The notes under the pieces are model-generated. The model searched no databases. It saw only the letters and a list, made by a program, of their open reading frames with translations, and was not told the DNA's origin. DNA of 64,000 bases, taken from assembly GCA_039985655.1 (NCBI GenBank), contig JBDWSF010000032.1:62001-126000 (forward strand). The letters run 5' to 3'. Positions 26,254 to 36,286 of this stretch are shown one piece after another. Position 1 is the stretch's first letter; each line of letters starts with the position of its first letter. Made by a program: the position numbers and the translations under genes. Source of the DNA: Postechiella sp039985655. GTDB lineage: Bacteria; Bacteroidota; Bacteroidia; Flavobacteriales; Flavobacteriaceae.

Positions 26254-27309
26254 ATGAAAAATAAAATACTTTTAATATGTAGTATCGTATGTTTTATATG
26301 GTCTTGCGATTCGAAAGAATCTAAAATTAGTTTAAATGATACTCAAGTTATTGGAAGTCATAATTCATATAAAATAGCTATAGAACCAGCACTCTGGGAT
26401 ATTATAAATTCTATTGATTCTAAAAACGCAAAAGGATTACAGTATGAACATATAGCTATCGAAAAGCAATTAGACTTAGGATTAAGAAATTTAGAACTCG
26501 ATGTGTTTTACGATCCTGATGGTGGACATTTTTCAAAACCTAAAGGCTTGAGTATGGTAAAAGAACCATTACCATTTGATGAAGAAAACAAACTAGAAGA
26601 ATCAGGATTAAAACTTTTTCATGTTCAAGATTTAGATTTTAGAAGTTATCACTTACTGTTTAGAGAAGGGTTAGAGGTTATAAAAAAATGGTCAGATAGA
26701 AACTCCAATCATACACCTATAACGATTCTTATTAATGCCAAAGACCAGAAGATTCCCGGAACTCGTGATCCACTTCCGTTTACAAAGGCAGCTTTAAGTA
26801 CAATAGATGAAGAGGTTCTCGCTGTATTTTCAGAAGATAAATTAATAACTCCAGATTTGGTTCGTGGTGATTTTGAAACTTTAGAAAAAGCAGTCTTAAC
26901 TCAAGGATGGCCAGAATTAAAAGATATAAAAGGACGGTTTCTTTTTGTTTTAGATGAAAAAGAAGAAAAAAACAATAAGTATATAGACGGGCATGAAAGC
27001 TTAAAAAATCGTGTGCTATTCGTTAATGTAAAAGAAGGAAGTCCAGAAGCTGCTTTTAGAATAATTAATAACCCCATTACAGATTTTGATTATATAAAAA
27101 CATTAGTAGCTAAAGGTTATATGGTGCGTACACGAGCAGATGCTGGAACAAAAGAGGCTAGAACTAATAGTTATACGCGATTTGAAAAAGCTAAAGCATC
27201 TGGGGCACAAGTAATTTCAACAGATTATTACATTCCATCAGCATTATTTGAATCTGATTTTAAAGTCATTTTTGATAACGAAACTTTTGAGAGAGTTAAA
27301 ACAAAATAA
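26254..27309 (+). CDS. Phosphatidylinositol-specific phospholipase C-like lipoprotein (Ca2+-dependent PI-PLC C1 type)
   Basis: This 351-residue lipoprotein has a signal peptide ending in IWSC (Cys18). The body is a TIM-barrel of the PI-PLC/GDPD superfamily. His36-Asn37 in VIGSHNSYK is the first catalytic histidine region, NLELDVFYDP (79-88) holds acidic metal ligands, and His123 in LFHVQDLDF is the second histidine. Further conserved parts are ILINAKD and GRFLFVLDE, with MVRTRADAGTKEAR near the end. Family members cleave the phosphodiester between inositol phosphate and a lipid. An exported enzyme of this kind in an operon with glycosidases, a phosphoesterase and a co-regulated inositol oxygenase points to an inositol-phosphate-containing substrate (inference). 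It is 20 bp after the esterase gene and 1 bp before the GH115 start. Confidence 0.83.
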   Translation: MKNKILLICSIVCFIWSCDSKESKISLNDTQVIGSHNSYKIAIEPALWDIINSIDSKNAKGLQYEHIAIEKQLDLGLRNLELDVFYDPDGGHFSKPKGLSMVKEPLPFDEENKLEESGLKLFHVQDLDFRSYHLLFREGLEVIKKWSDRNSNHTPITILINAKDQKIPGTRDPLPFTKAALSTIDEEVLAVFSEDKLITPDLVRGDFETLEKAVLTQGWPELKDIKGRFLFVLDEKEEKNNKYIDGHESLKNRVLFVNVKEGSPEAAFRIINNPITDFDYIKTLVAKGYMVRTRADAGTKEARTNSYTRFEKAKASGAQVISTDYYIPSALFESDFKVIFDNETFERVKTK

Positions 27310-27310
27310 T

Positions 27311-30271
27311 ATGTGTTTAAAATTGGTGAAAAATAAAAATTGGCTAGCTCTAATCTTTTTTAGTGCGTTTTTAAATGCTCAAAATACTATAGACTTTCCT
27401 ATCGTTTCAGAAAATGATAGGGCAACAGTTATTATAGATAGTAACGATGCAGAAGTTGTTGCAATGGCATCTAAAATGTTTACTGAAGATGTGTTTAATG
27501 TTACAGGAAAAACAATTTCAAATAATCAAAAAGGTGCATCATTTCAAATAATTGCAGGAACTTTAGGTAAAAGTAAACTTATAAATCAATTCGTTTTAAA
27601 ACATCATATAGATATTTCCAAAATTAAGGGTAAATGGGAAACATATAATATACAGGTTATTGATAATCCTTCAAAAGGCATAAAAAAAGCATTAGTTGTT
27701 ATTGGATCAGATAGAAGAGCTACAGCTTTTGGTATGCTGGAATTATCAAGAATGATTGGTGTTTCACCTTGGGAATGGTGGGCAGATGCTGCACCAAATA
27801 AAAAAGAGGATTTGGTGATTTCTGTAGAAAATAAAATTTACGGTTCACCATCAGTAAAATACCGTGGTCTTTTTTTAAATGATGAAGATTGGGGCTTGCA
27901 ACGTTGGGCGGCTTTAAATTTCGAACCAGAAACTGGAGATATTGGTCCAAAAACATACGCCAAAGTATTCGAATTATTACTGCGTTTAAGAGCCAACACC
28001 ATTTGGCCTGCCATGCATAAATGTACCAAAGCGTTTTATTATTATCCAGAAAATAAAGTTGTGGCAGATAACTATGCCATTGTTATTGGGAGTTCTCATG
28101 CCGAGCCTATGCTGTGCAATATCAATGCAGAATGGGAGCATGATACTATGGGGGAATATCGTTATGATACTAATTCTGAAGAAATAAAAAAACTATTCGT
28201 AAAGCGCGCAAAAGAAACCGCAAATTTTGATGGTATTTATACAGTTGGTATGCGTGGTGAGCACGATTCGCCAATGATTGTTGGTGAGGATGATACCGAT
28301 TCTCAAGTTGATTTATTAGAAACCGTTATTGGAGACCAACGTGAAATTCTAAAAAAATACTCATCAAAAGATGTTCATAAACCGCAAGCATTTGTGCCTT
28401 ATAAAGAAGTGTTACATTATTACCAAAGTGGTTTAGAATTACCAGAAGATATTACACTTGTTTGGACTGATGATAATTATGGTTATATGCGTCAATTAAG
28501 TAACCCCGAAGAGCAAAATCGTTCTGGTGGGGCGGGTGTTTATTACCATACCTCATATTGGGGGAGACCGCATGATTATTTATGGCTGAACTCGACCAAT
28601 CCTGTTTTAATGTGGGAAGAAATGAGTAAAGCTTACGAATTTAAATCTCAAGATTTATGGATTTTAAATTGTGGCGATATAAAACCACACGAATATAGCA
28701 TCGAGTTGTTTTTAGATATGGCTTGGGATATGACTAATTTTGAAAAAAGTGAAGCAGTAAAAACACATCACACAAATTGGGCGAATAAAGAATTTGGTGA
28801 TAAATACGCTGAGTCCATTACTAATATTATGCAAAGTTATTACACGTTGGCTTTTCAAAGACGACCGGAATTTATGGCATGGAGTCAAGTGGAACCTGTT
28901 ACTAAATCAGGAGATACAGAGTTTACACAATTTCATTACGGCGATGAGGTTTCAAAAAGAATTGACGCTTACAATAATTTAATTGATGAAGTAACAGTGA
29001 TAAAATCTCAAATAACAAAGGAGAAACAAGATGCTTTTTATCAGCTTATTTATTACCCCGTAATTGGTGCTGCTCATCTAAATCTTAAATGGTTGTATGC
29101 CTATAAAAATCAATTTGTTGCAAATCAGGGCAGGCAAAGTGCTTCGTATTTTGCTAATAAATCCTCGGAAGCGTTTAATACGATTACAAAAGAAACAGAT
29201 TATTTTAATAACACGCTTCAAAATGGAAAATGGAAACATATAATGAGTATGTCTCCAAGACATTTACCTGTGTTTTCAAAACCTACAGTGTCATCCGTGT
29301 TAAATAACGAAAAAGCAGCATTAGGTTTAGCTTTAGAAAGCTACCAAATGGAAGTGAATGATGCCGTTATAAATAGTTACGCAGATGTGCTGCCTGTTTT
29401 TAATTCATATACAAAAAACAGGTATTATATTGATGTATTTTTAAAAGGAAAAGAGAATCTTAATTGGGAAGCAAAACCGAAAGCAGATTGGATTAAGATT
29501 TCAAAAGATTTAGGTGAATTAAATGAAGATAAATTGGAAGAGCGTTTATGGGTAACGATTGATTGGGATAAAGTACCGAAGGGCGAAAACAAAAAGGAAG
29601 CGCCTTTAGGTCATGATTACCAATTAATTCCGCCGAGTTATAAAGTGAATTCAGCAATAGATTTTATTTCAAATGAAGAAACAATAAGTATTGGTGTTTC
29701 TGTTTTCAATCCTAAATTAGAAGCGCTTAAAGATTATACAGGTTTTGTTGAAGACAAAGGATTTGTGTCTATAAAAGCTGAAAATTATTCAAGAAAAAAG
29801 GAAGGTACAGAAGCCCATTGGGAAACGTTTGAGGGTATTGGCTATTCAGGGAAAGTCTCAGTTGCATTACCACGGACAGTAAAATCTCAAATTAACATTT
29901 CAGAAATCAAAAAAAACAGCCCCGTTTTAGAATACGATTTTTATGCCTTTAATTTTGGAGAAGCCAATGTAAATGTTCAGGCCATTCCAACGCATGCGCC
30001 TTTTAAAGGTAGAGGTGTAAGATGTGCTATTGCCATTGATGATGCCGAGCCTGTAATAATAGATTTTCAAACCTTTGGAAGAAGTGATGGATGGAAACAA
30101 AATGTGCTAAAAAATGCTTCAGTACAATCTGCTAAGCAAATTGTAAACAAAGCAGGAAAGCATACCTTAAAAATCTGGATGGTAGATTCAGGGGTAATGA
30201 TAGACCAAGTCTTAATAGATTTGGGAGGTTGGAAAAATTCGTATACATTTCCACCAGAAACTAAAATGTAA
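27311..30271 (+). CDS. GH115 alpha-glucuronidase, secreted
   Basis: This is a 986-residue exported enzyme. I start it at the ATG at 27311, 1 bp past the previous stop. The open frame extends 63 bases upstream to a TTG, but only the ATG gives a proper signal peptide (LALIFFSAFLNAQ). The N-terminal alpha/beta domain (about 30-175) is followed by the TIM barrel (about 180-480) with the GH115 hallmark LNDEDWGLQRWAA, LLRLRANTIWPAMH, GMRGEHDSPM, and VWTDDNYGYMRQL. A helical domain and a C-terminal GH115 beta-sandwich (SIKAENYSRK, EGIGYSGKVSVALP) complete it. GH115 enzymes release (4-O-methyl)-glucuronic acid, alpha-1,2-linked in xylan. In this setting a glucuronosyl-inositol or side-chain glucuronate is possible. 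Confidence 0.9.
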   Translation: MCLKLVKNKNWLALIFFSAFLNAQNTIDFPIVSENDRATVIIDSNDAEVVAMASKMFTEDVFNVTGKTISNNQKGASFQIIAGTLGKSKLINQFVLKHHIDISKIKGKWETYNIQVIDNPSKGIKKALVVIGSDRRATAFGMLELSRMIGVSPWEWWADAAPNKKEDLVISVENKIYGSPSVKYRGLFLNDEDWGLQRWAALNFEPETGDIGPKTYAKVFELLLRLRANTIWPAMHKCTKAFYYYPENKVVADNYAIVIGSSHAEPMLCNINAEWEHDTMGEYRYDTNSEEIKKLFVKRAKETANFDGIYTVGMRGEHDSPMIVGEDDTDSQVDLLETVIGDQREILKKYSSKDVHKPQAFVPYKEVLHYYQSGLELPEDITLVWTDDNYGYMRQLSNPEEQNRSGGAGVYYHTSYWGRPHDYLWLNSTNPVLMWEEMSKAYEFKSQDLWILNCGDIKPHEYSIELFLDMAWDMTNFEKSEAVKTHHTNWANKEFGDKYAESITNIMQSYYTLAFQRRPEFMAWSQVEPVTKSGDTEFTQFHYGDEVSKRIDAYNNLIDEVTVIKSQITKEKQDAFYQLIYYPVIGAAHLNLKWLYAYKNQFVANQGRQSASYFANKSSEAFNTITKETDYFNNTLQNGKWKHIMSMSPRHLPVFSKPTVSSVLNNEKAALGLALESYQMEVNDAVINSYADVLPVFNSYTKNRYYIDVFLKGKENLNWEAKPKADWIKISKDLGELNEDKLEERLWVTIDWDKVPKGENKKEAPLGHDYQLIPPSYKVNSAIDFISNEETISIGVSVFNPKLEALKDYTGFVEDKGFVSIKAENYSRKKEGTEAHWETFEGIGYSGKVSVALPRTVKSQINISEIKKNSPVLEYDFYAFNFGEANVNVQAIPTHAPFKGRGVRCAIAIDDAEPVIIDFQTFGRSDGWKQNVLKNASVQSAKQIVNKAGKHTLKIWMVDSGVMIDQVLIDLGGWKNSYTFPPETKM

Positions 30272-30273
30272 AT

Positions 30274-32139
30274 TTGAATTCAATTATTGTGTCAGTAATT
30301 AATTGTATTATTGGTTTTCTGCAAGGTTTTAAAAAACGTGTAGGCATATATGCTATACTTATATTTGCTCTGGTTTTTTCATGTAAAGTAGACAAGGAAA
30401 CGGAACAAGAACGCGTGCAAATAGCTTTTATGGCCGATGTCCATTTACAAGATATTTACGGCAACTTTTTAGATAGCGATTATAAAGGTGTGCTAAATCC
30501 AAAAACAGGAAAATTCACTTTGGCAAGAACCATGCAATCGCAATTGCAGTCTACACGATTATTCAACGAAAACTATTTTGCCTTTATTGCGGCTCTAGAT
30601 GATGTTGTTAAAAGGGAAATAAAATATGTGGTTTTACCAGGTGATTTTAGTGATGATGGTCAAGCATTAAACATTCGAGGATTAAAGCGTATTTTAGATA
30701 AATATTCAAGAAGTCATAATATTCAATTTGTATTAACGACTGGTAATCACGATCCTGTAAAACCCTTTTATCAAGATGCAGGTAAGTCTGATTTTTTAGG
30801 AAAAGACGGGAAAAATCAACCCGTATACAGTAAACAGAACTTATTTTCATCTAAAGATACAACGTTTTTACCTGTCGTTATCACTAAGGATATTGCAAAA
30901 CTGGGATATTCTGAAATATTATCAGAATTAAAAGGCTTTGGTTTTTTTCCAAAGAAAACAGATGTGTATTGGGAAACTCCTTTCTCAACATATATTTATG
31001 ATTCATATGAATTCGATAAAGCTATAAATCAATCTAAATTAGATAAAAGAACTTATAAAGTTTCACCGTATAATTCAGGAATTCCAGATGTGAGTTATTT
31101 GGTTGAACCTGCTGACAATTTATGGTTTTTAGCAATAGATGCTAATGTTTATGTGCCTAAAAAACGTGCAGAAACAGATGCTTTAAACCCAAAGAATTAT
31201 AATAGCGCAAGCATAGGGTATAATAATGTTTTAACACATAAAAGATATTTACTTGATTGGGTGAAATCGGTTGCCGAACGTGCTGAAAAATTAGGTAAAA
31301 CGCTCATTGTGTTTAGCCATTATCCAACCATCGATTTTAATGATGATGCTTCCGCAGAAATAAAAGCTTTATTTGGAGGTGAAAAAATGCAATCGCATCG
31401 TGTACCTGATGAGGCTGTGGCAAAAGCATTTGCAAATGCAGATGTAAAAGTTCATTTTGGTGGACACATGCATATTAACGATACAGGAGTCAGGACTTTT
31501 AATTCGGATAATTTTGTAAATGTTCAAGTGCCATCATTAGCAGCATATATTCCTGCCTATAAACTAGTAACTGTATCTAAGACTGATTTTGAAGTTGAAA
31601 CTATAGTCATAGATTCTGTTACTCATTTTAATACTTTGTTTCCATTATACGAGCAAGAACATACGTATTTAGAAAGTAAGGGAGATAGTCTTATTTGGAA
31701 TAAGGATATTTTGAAAACAAAAAGCTATAAAGATTTTACGCAATTTCATTTAAAGGAATTGGTTCGATTACGATTTTTAAATAACGATTGGCCAATAGAG
31801 TTTAGAGACTTATTATTAAAATCTACAGGAAAAGATTTATTGTTTTCTACAGGTAAAACAAATAATACAGATATAGATGTTGAGGAATTTGAGAAATGGA
31901 CAGGTTACGATATGATTTTTGATTTCTATAGACTCAGAAGTGCAGACGAGTTGGCTATAAATGATATCGGAATTAATAGATTGAAACAATACCAAATAGT
32001 ATGTGATGCGTTTAAAAATTCTGAGATTAAAGATTTAAAATTATGGGGACGAATTTTTGAAAAAGCAAGTCATGGAGAACCTGCAGATCATTTTAGAGTT
32101 AATTTAAAAGAAGGTACTATTAAGCGTATAATTCCATGA
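30274..32139 (+). CDS. Calcineurin-like metallophosphoesterase, exported
   Basis: This 621-residue protein has all five metallophosphoesterase blocks: Asp55 and His57 (ADVHL), GDFSDDG with Asp124, GNHD (157-160), His349 in FSHYP, and GGHMH with His398 and His400. An N-terminal KKR followed by a hydrophobic stretch ending in VFSC suggests a lipoprotein. No ATG precedes that signal. The TTG at 30274, 2 bp after the GH115 stop, is the best start, with GTG at 30289 as the alternative. The region after residue 420 is a helical extension of unknown role. Within the operon it most simply removes the phosphate left on inositol (or sugar) after PI-PLC cleavage. Nucleotidase or general phosphodiesterase activity cannot be excluded. 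Confidence 0.8.
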   Translation: MNSIIVSVINCIIGFLQGFKKRVGIYAILIFALVFSCKVDKETEQERVQIAFMADVHLQDIYGNFLDSDYKGVLNPKTGKFTLARTMQSQLQSTRLFNENYFAFIAALDDVVKREIKYVVLPGDFSDDGQALNIRGLKRILDKYSRSHNIQFVLTTGNHDPVKPFYQDAGKSDFLGKDGKNQPVYSKQNLFSSKDTTFLPVVITKDIAKLGYSEILSELKGFGFFPKKTDVYWETPFSTYIYDSYEFDKAINQSKLDKRTYKVSPYNSGIPDVSYLVEPADNLWFLAIDANVYVPKKRAETDALNPKNYNSASIGYNNVLTHKRYLLDWVKSVAERAEKLGKTLIVFSHYPTIDFNDDASAEIKALFGGEKMQSHRVPDEAVAKAFANADVKVHFGGHMHINDTGVRTFNSDNFVNVQVPSLAAYIPAYKLVTVSKTDFEVETIVIDSVTHFNTLFPLYEQEHTYLESKGDSLIWNKDILKTKSYKDFTQFHLKELVRLRFLNNDWPIEFRDLLLKSTGKDLLFSTGKTNNTDIDVEEFEKWTGYDMIFDFYRLRSADELAINDIGINRLKQYQIVCDAFKNSEIKDLKLWGRIFEKASHGEPADHFRVNLKEGTIKRIIP

Positions 32140-32205
32140 TACTTATTTACTATCTTGGTAGTTCTTTTAGAATAAATAAAAACAGATATTAAGTTAAATC
32201 GATTT

Positions 32206-35200
32206 ATGCAAAAGCACATCATAATATTCTTTTTTTTAATGTCGCTAATTAGACTTAGTGGACAGAATATAAAATTTGAGCATTATAATGATAACGATGG
32301 GCTTTCTCATAATTCTGTAAGGCAGATTGTTCAAGATAAAAAAGGCTTTTTATGGTTGGGAACATTTTCTGGTCTTAACCGTTTTGATGGTTATCAGTTT
32401 AAATCGTATATGAGTTCTGCTACAACAAAAAACAGATTGCATAATGACGATATTACGGTGCTTGAACTTGATGAATCGTTAAATAATTTATGGATTGGAA
32501 CACGAAAAGGTTTAACGCTTTTTAAGTTAGATACTCACAAATTTATAACATATTTACCAGAAAAGGACAATCCTAATAGTTTGCCAGACGAAGAAATTCG
32601 TTCTGTGCATGTCGATGAGTTTAGTAGAGTTTGGGTAGGTACAAAAAGTTCAGGGTTGTACTTGTTTTTTCCTGATGAAAATAGGTTCTCAAAAGTACAT
32701 ATTGAAGGTTTTAATTATATAAAAGAAATTTTTGAAGATAAAAAAGGGAATATTTGGATTGGAAGCTATGACTCTGGATCTGTTGCGAAAATTACGCTTG
32801 ATGATCTGGGACAAATAACGAAAATTGTAGAGTACACCTTATCGATACCAAACTCTAATGATATAAACCCATACATAAATTTTATATATGAAGATTTTAA
32901 ATCAGATATTTTCGTGGGAACACGAGAAGGGCTTTATAAGCTTGATCTAGCATCTAATGTTTTTATTAATCTTTATATAGAAGATGATACGGTTAGAGAA
33001 AATTTAGGACCATATTTTTTATCTGTAGCACAAGCACCAGATGGTAAATATTGGGTGGGGACGCTTGGCGGGTTGCTTGTTTGTAATGAACTAGAAGATA
33101 TAAAAAAAGGAGATTTTCAATGGCATTATTCAATACTATCTGATAGTAATTCGTTGGTTGATAACTTAATATCTGCGCTTTATTTTGATGATTCAGGAGT
33201 TTTATGGATTGGGACAGAAGACGGTTTAGATAAGTATGATCCATTTGAAAATCAATTCAAATTAAATAAAAATATTTCATTACATATAGATAACCAGGCC
33301 CCAAGAATAAGAGGGTTTTCTAAAACTTATGATGATAAGATTATTGTTGCAACACGGCATAACGGACTTTTTATATCAGAAAAAGAAGATTTTATACCGC
33401 TATATCATATTAAAAATGACATTGCAAGTATTTATTCTTATAACGGAGAAATATTTTATTGCGGTTTATGGGACGGTAGAATTTTAATATATGATTACCT
33501 TAAAAATTCATCAAAGATCATTGATGTCGGTTTTGATAAATCACCTGTATTTGCGTTTGAAAAATGCATAGATGAAACTTTAGTTGTTGCTTCTTTTGGA
33601 GAAGGTGCAGTTGTTTTAAATACTAAAACATTACAGATTATAGTGCCTAAAGGAGATTTGCTTTCTGGTTTTCAAATAAACAAAGTGGTATTAGATAATG
33701 ATAATAATTTATGGTTTGCGACAGAAAGCGGTGTAGCAACTTATAATTTAATATCAAAAGAAACAAATATATATGTACAAAATTCAGATGCTGGGAAAGG
33801 GCTTCCACACAACAATATAAGTGATGTCATTATAGACTTGTCTGGAAATATTTGGGTAGCAACACGTTTAGGGTTGGCCATGTATAATTCTTCAGAAAAG
33901 AACTTTAAGGGCATAACTGCACCTAAAGAACTTCGAAATAAGTGGATTACAGATATCGCTGTAGATGCTAACGGTTATTTATGGTTAAACATGAATAATA
34001 ATAGTATTGCGAAATATAATATAACAAGTAATAGACCACATATTTATCACGTGAAAAGTGGTAATAGATTAGATGTCTTTAGTTCTAGCGGGTTTTATAA
34101 TTTTGATAGTTCTAAAATATATCTTGCAGGTAAAAATGGGGTAGTCTCTTTTTCACCATTAGAAATTAAAGAGAATAAATTGTCACGAGCACCTATAATT
34201 ACTGAGTTTAAAATTCAGAATAAAGAAGTAGTACCAAGATTAAGAATAAATGGGCAAGTGCCGTTTGAAAAAGATTTTAATTATAGCAAAGCGGTAGAAC
34301 TTAATTATGGGAACAGGAACTTTTCAGTTCAATTTTCAACACCATCATTTACTAATACAAGACTCAATAAATTTCAATATAAATTAGAAGGGTTTGATGA
34401 AGATTGGATAGAAACAACTAGTAATTCTAGGACTATACAGTACACCAATTTATATTCTGATGATTATGTCTTTAAAGTGAAATCTAGGAATAGTGATGGG
34501 AATTGGAGTGAAATATCAGCGTATAGTATTAAAATTTCACCATCATTTTGGCTAAGCTATAAAGGTATTGTATTATTGCTTTTTGTGCTTTCTACAATGA
34601 TTTACTTTGCACGTAAGCAAATAAAGTCGCGTTTAAAACTGAAACAAGAACTTTTGTTAGAAAAAGTAATGAGAGAGCGCGATGAAAAATTAAATAACGA
34701 AAAACTTCGATTTTTTACCAATATTTCTCACGAGTTAAGAACGCCTTTAACTTTAATTTTAGGCCCAGCAAAGCAACTAGCAGACCAAGAAGATGGAAAT
34801 ACGTACGCGAAAAGTAGGATTAATTTAATTTATCAGAACGCTAATAGATTACTGCGTTTGGTTAATCAAATTTTAGATTTTAGAAGAGCAGAAACTGGCG
34901 CATTAAAACTAAATGTTTATAAAACTAAAATTTTATCAAATACGAATGATATTTTTAACTCTTTTGTAGAATTAGCTCAATCTAAAAATATAAACTTTAA
35001 CTTAAATATTGAAGATGATCTATCGGACTGCTGGATAGATATGGAAAAGTATAGTAAAATCTTGTATAATTTGCTTTCTAATGCGATGAAATTTACTAAT
35101 AATAACGGTAATGTTAATTTGTTTTTAGGAATTGAAGATGTAGAAGAAAAGAAATTAATTATTGAAGTTAGCGATGACGGAATTGGTATTCCCATTGAGA

Positions 35201-36264
35201 GTCAAGAAAAAATATTTTCAAGATTTTATCAAGCTAAAAATAGTAAATCTAGTACTACAGGTACTGGAATTGGATTGTCGTTGGTTAAAGCTTTAGTCGA
35301 AATGCATAAAGGAACTATAAAAGTAGAAAGCACACCAGACTCGGGAAGTATTTTTACAATTGAATTGCCTGTTTATAAAGCTGCTTATTCTCAATATGAA
35401 ATAGTTCAATTTATACCAAATAAAATTGAAGATGATAGTCATGTGCCTATAAAACCATTAATATATAGTAATATTGAAATGGTAAAAACAAAAAGAGTAA
35501 AGGTTAATACAGATGTTAAGCATAAAATATTAATAATTGACGATAATCAAGAACTTAGAAAATATGTAGCTGAATATTTATCTGATTTTTTTAAGGTTTA
35601 TGAAGCCGAAAATGGAAAGGAAGGTTTAGAAATATGTAGAAAGATAAAACCTGTGCTTTGTGTTGTAGATGTTATGATGCCAATAATGGACGGATTTGAA
35701 TTTGTTGAAAATTTAAAAACTGATGAAAATATTAGTCATACAGGCGTTATTTTACTAACGGCTTTAGCAGAGAATGAAAATAGAATAAAAGGGTACAAAA
35801 TTGGGGTGGATGGTTATTTGGTTAAACCGTTTGATCCGTCATTATTAAAAACAAGAATAGATAATATTATTAAAATTCATTTTGATTTAAAACAAAGGTT
35901 TTTAGGTGAAGTTGAAAGCGATGTGATGACACTTGCACATTCTCAAATAGACATCGATTTAATTTCTAAAATAAAGATGGTAATTGAAGAAAATATAAGT
36001 GCGCCAGAATTGACATCTGGATTTTTATGTCGTGAGTTAGCGATGAGTTCTTCTCAACTTTATAGAAAGATAACACAACTTACCGATTTATCTCCTAATG
36101 CGTTTATTAGAGCTATCCGCTTAAAAAAATCAGCAACATTATTAAAAACAAAAAAACATAATGTATCAGAAGTAGCTAACATGGTTGGGTTTAGTGACCC
36201 ATATTATTTTAGTAGATGTTTTAAAAAGCAATTTGGACATGCACCAAGTAAATTAATCAAGTAA
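32206..36264 (+). CDS. Hybrid two-component system regulator (sensor kinase/response regulator/AraC), probable regulator of the inositol-linked locus
   Basis: This 1352-residue one-protein signalling system has a signal peptide (to about residue 20) and periplasmic two-component-propeller repeats (to about 690, many W-IGT motifs). A Y_Y_Y domain (about 700-770) and a membrane helix at about 786-805 follow. Next come HisKA with His842 in NISHELRTP, HATPase (SDDGIGIP, GTGIGLSL), a receiver with phospho-acceptor Asp1155 in VVDVMMP and conserved Lys in LVKPF, and a C-terminal AraC helix-turn-helix (about 1250-1350). All phospho-transfer residues are intact. Such proteins bind a glycan fragment in the periplasm and activate SusC/SusD operons. 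It lies 66 bp behind the phosphoesterase gene, at the end of the enzyme cluster, and is the best candidate to bind the TCCAT direct repeats. Confidence 0.93.
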   Translation: MQKHIIIFFFLMSLIRLSGQNIKFEHYNDNDGLSHNSVRQIVQDKKGFLWLGTFSGLNRFDGYQFKSYMSSATTKNRLHNDDITVLELDESLNNLWIGTRKGLTLFKLDTHKFITYLPEKDNPNSLPDEEIRSVHVDEFSRVWVGTKSSGLYLFFPDENRFSKVHIEGFNYIKEIFEDKKGNIWIGSYDSGSVAKITLDDLGQITKIVEYTLSIPNSNDINPYINFIYEDFKSDIFVGTREGLYKLDLASNVFINLYIEDDTVRENLGPYFLSVAQAPDGKYWVGTLGGLLVCNELEDIKKGDFQWHYSILSDSNSLVDNLISALYFDDSGVLWIGTEDGLDKYDPFENQFKLNKNISLHIDNQAPRIRGFSKTYDDKIIVATRHNGLFISEKEDFIPLYHIKNDIASIYSYNGEIFYCGLWDGRILIYDYLKNSSKIIDVGFDKSPVFAFEKCIDETLVVASFGEGAVVLNTKTLQIIVPKGDLLSGFQINKVVLDNDNNLWFATESGVATYNLISKETNIYVQNSDAGKGLPHNNISDVIIDLSGNIWVATRLGLAMYNSSEKNFKGITAPKELRNKWITDIAVDANGYLWLNMNNNSIAKYNITSNRPHIYHVKSGNRLDVFSSSGFYNFDSSKIYLAGKNGVVSFSPLEIKENKLSRAPIITEFKIQNKEVVPRLRINGQVPFEKDFNYSKAVELNYGNRNFSVQFSTPSFTNTRLNKFQYKLEGFDEDWIETTSNSRTIQYTNLYSDDYVFKVKSRNSDGNWSEISAYSIKISPSFWLSYKGIVLLLFVLSTMIYFARKQIKSRLKLKQELLLEKVMRERDEKLNNEKLRFFTNISHELRTPLTLILGPAKQLADQEDGNTYAKSRINLIYQNANRLLRLVNQILDFRRAETGALKLNVYKTKILSNTNDIFNSFVELAQSKNINFNLNIEDDLSDCWIDMEKYSKILYNLLSNAMKFTNNNGNVNLFLGIEDVEEKKLIIEVSDDGIGIPIESQEKIFSRFYQAKNSKSSTTGTGIGLSLVKALVEMHKGTIKVESTPDSGSIFTIELPVYKAAYSQYEIVQFIPNKIEDDSHVPIKPLIYSNIEMVKTKRVKVNTDVKHKILIIDDNQELRKYVAEYLSDFFKVYEAENGKEGLEICRKIKPVLCVVDVMMPIMDGFEFVENLKTDENISHTGVILLTALAENENRIKGYKIGVDGYLVKPFDPSLLKTRIDNIIKIHFDLKQRFLGEVESDVMTLAHSQIDIDLISKIKMVIEENISAPELTSGFLCRELAMSSSQLYRKITQLTDLSPNAFIRAIRLKKSATLLKTKKHNVSEVANMVGFSDPYYFSRCFKKQFGHAPSKLIK

Positions 36265-36270
36265 TATTTG

Positions 36271-36286
36271 TCCATGTTTTTGAATA
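36271..36286 (+). promoter_or_regulatory. Half copy of the direct-repeat operator
   Basis: TCCATGTTTTTGAATA matches the first half of the three complete operators. At the expected second position (36292) there is TTGAG instead of TCCAT, and no -7 box stands at the conserved distance. It starts 7 bp after the stop of the hybrid regulator. It may be a weak site or the relic of a promoter. Confidence 0.4.

Noticed and set aside
27248..27310. Upstream extension of the GH115 gene from a TTG
   Set aside because: It overlaps the preceding gene by 62 bases and places the signal peptide 21 residues inside. The ATG at 27311 fits better.
6564..36264. Reading the locus as an ulvan utilisation locus because of rhamnosidase and glucuronidase
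   Set aside because: No ulvan lyase, sulfatase or GH105-type unsaturated-uronyl hydrolase was seen, and PI-PLC plus inositol oxygenase would remain unexplained.
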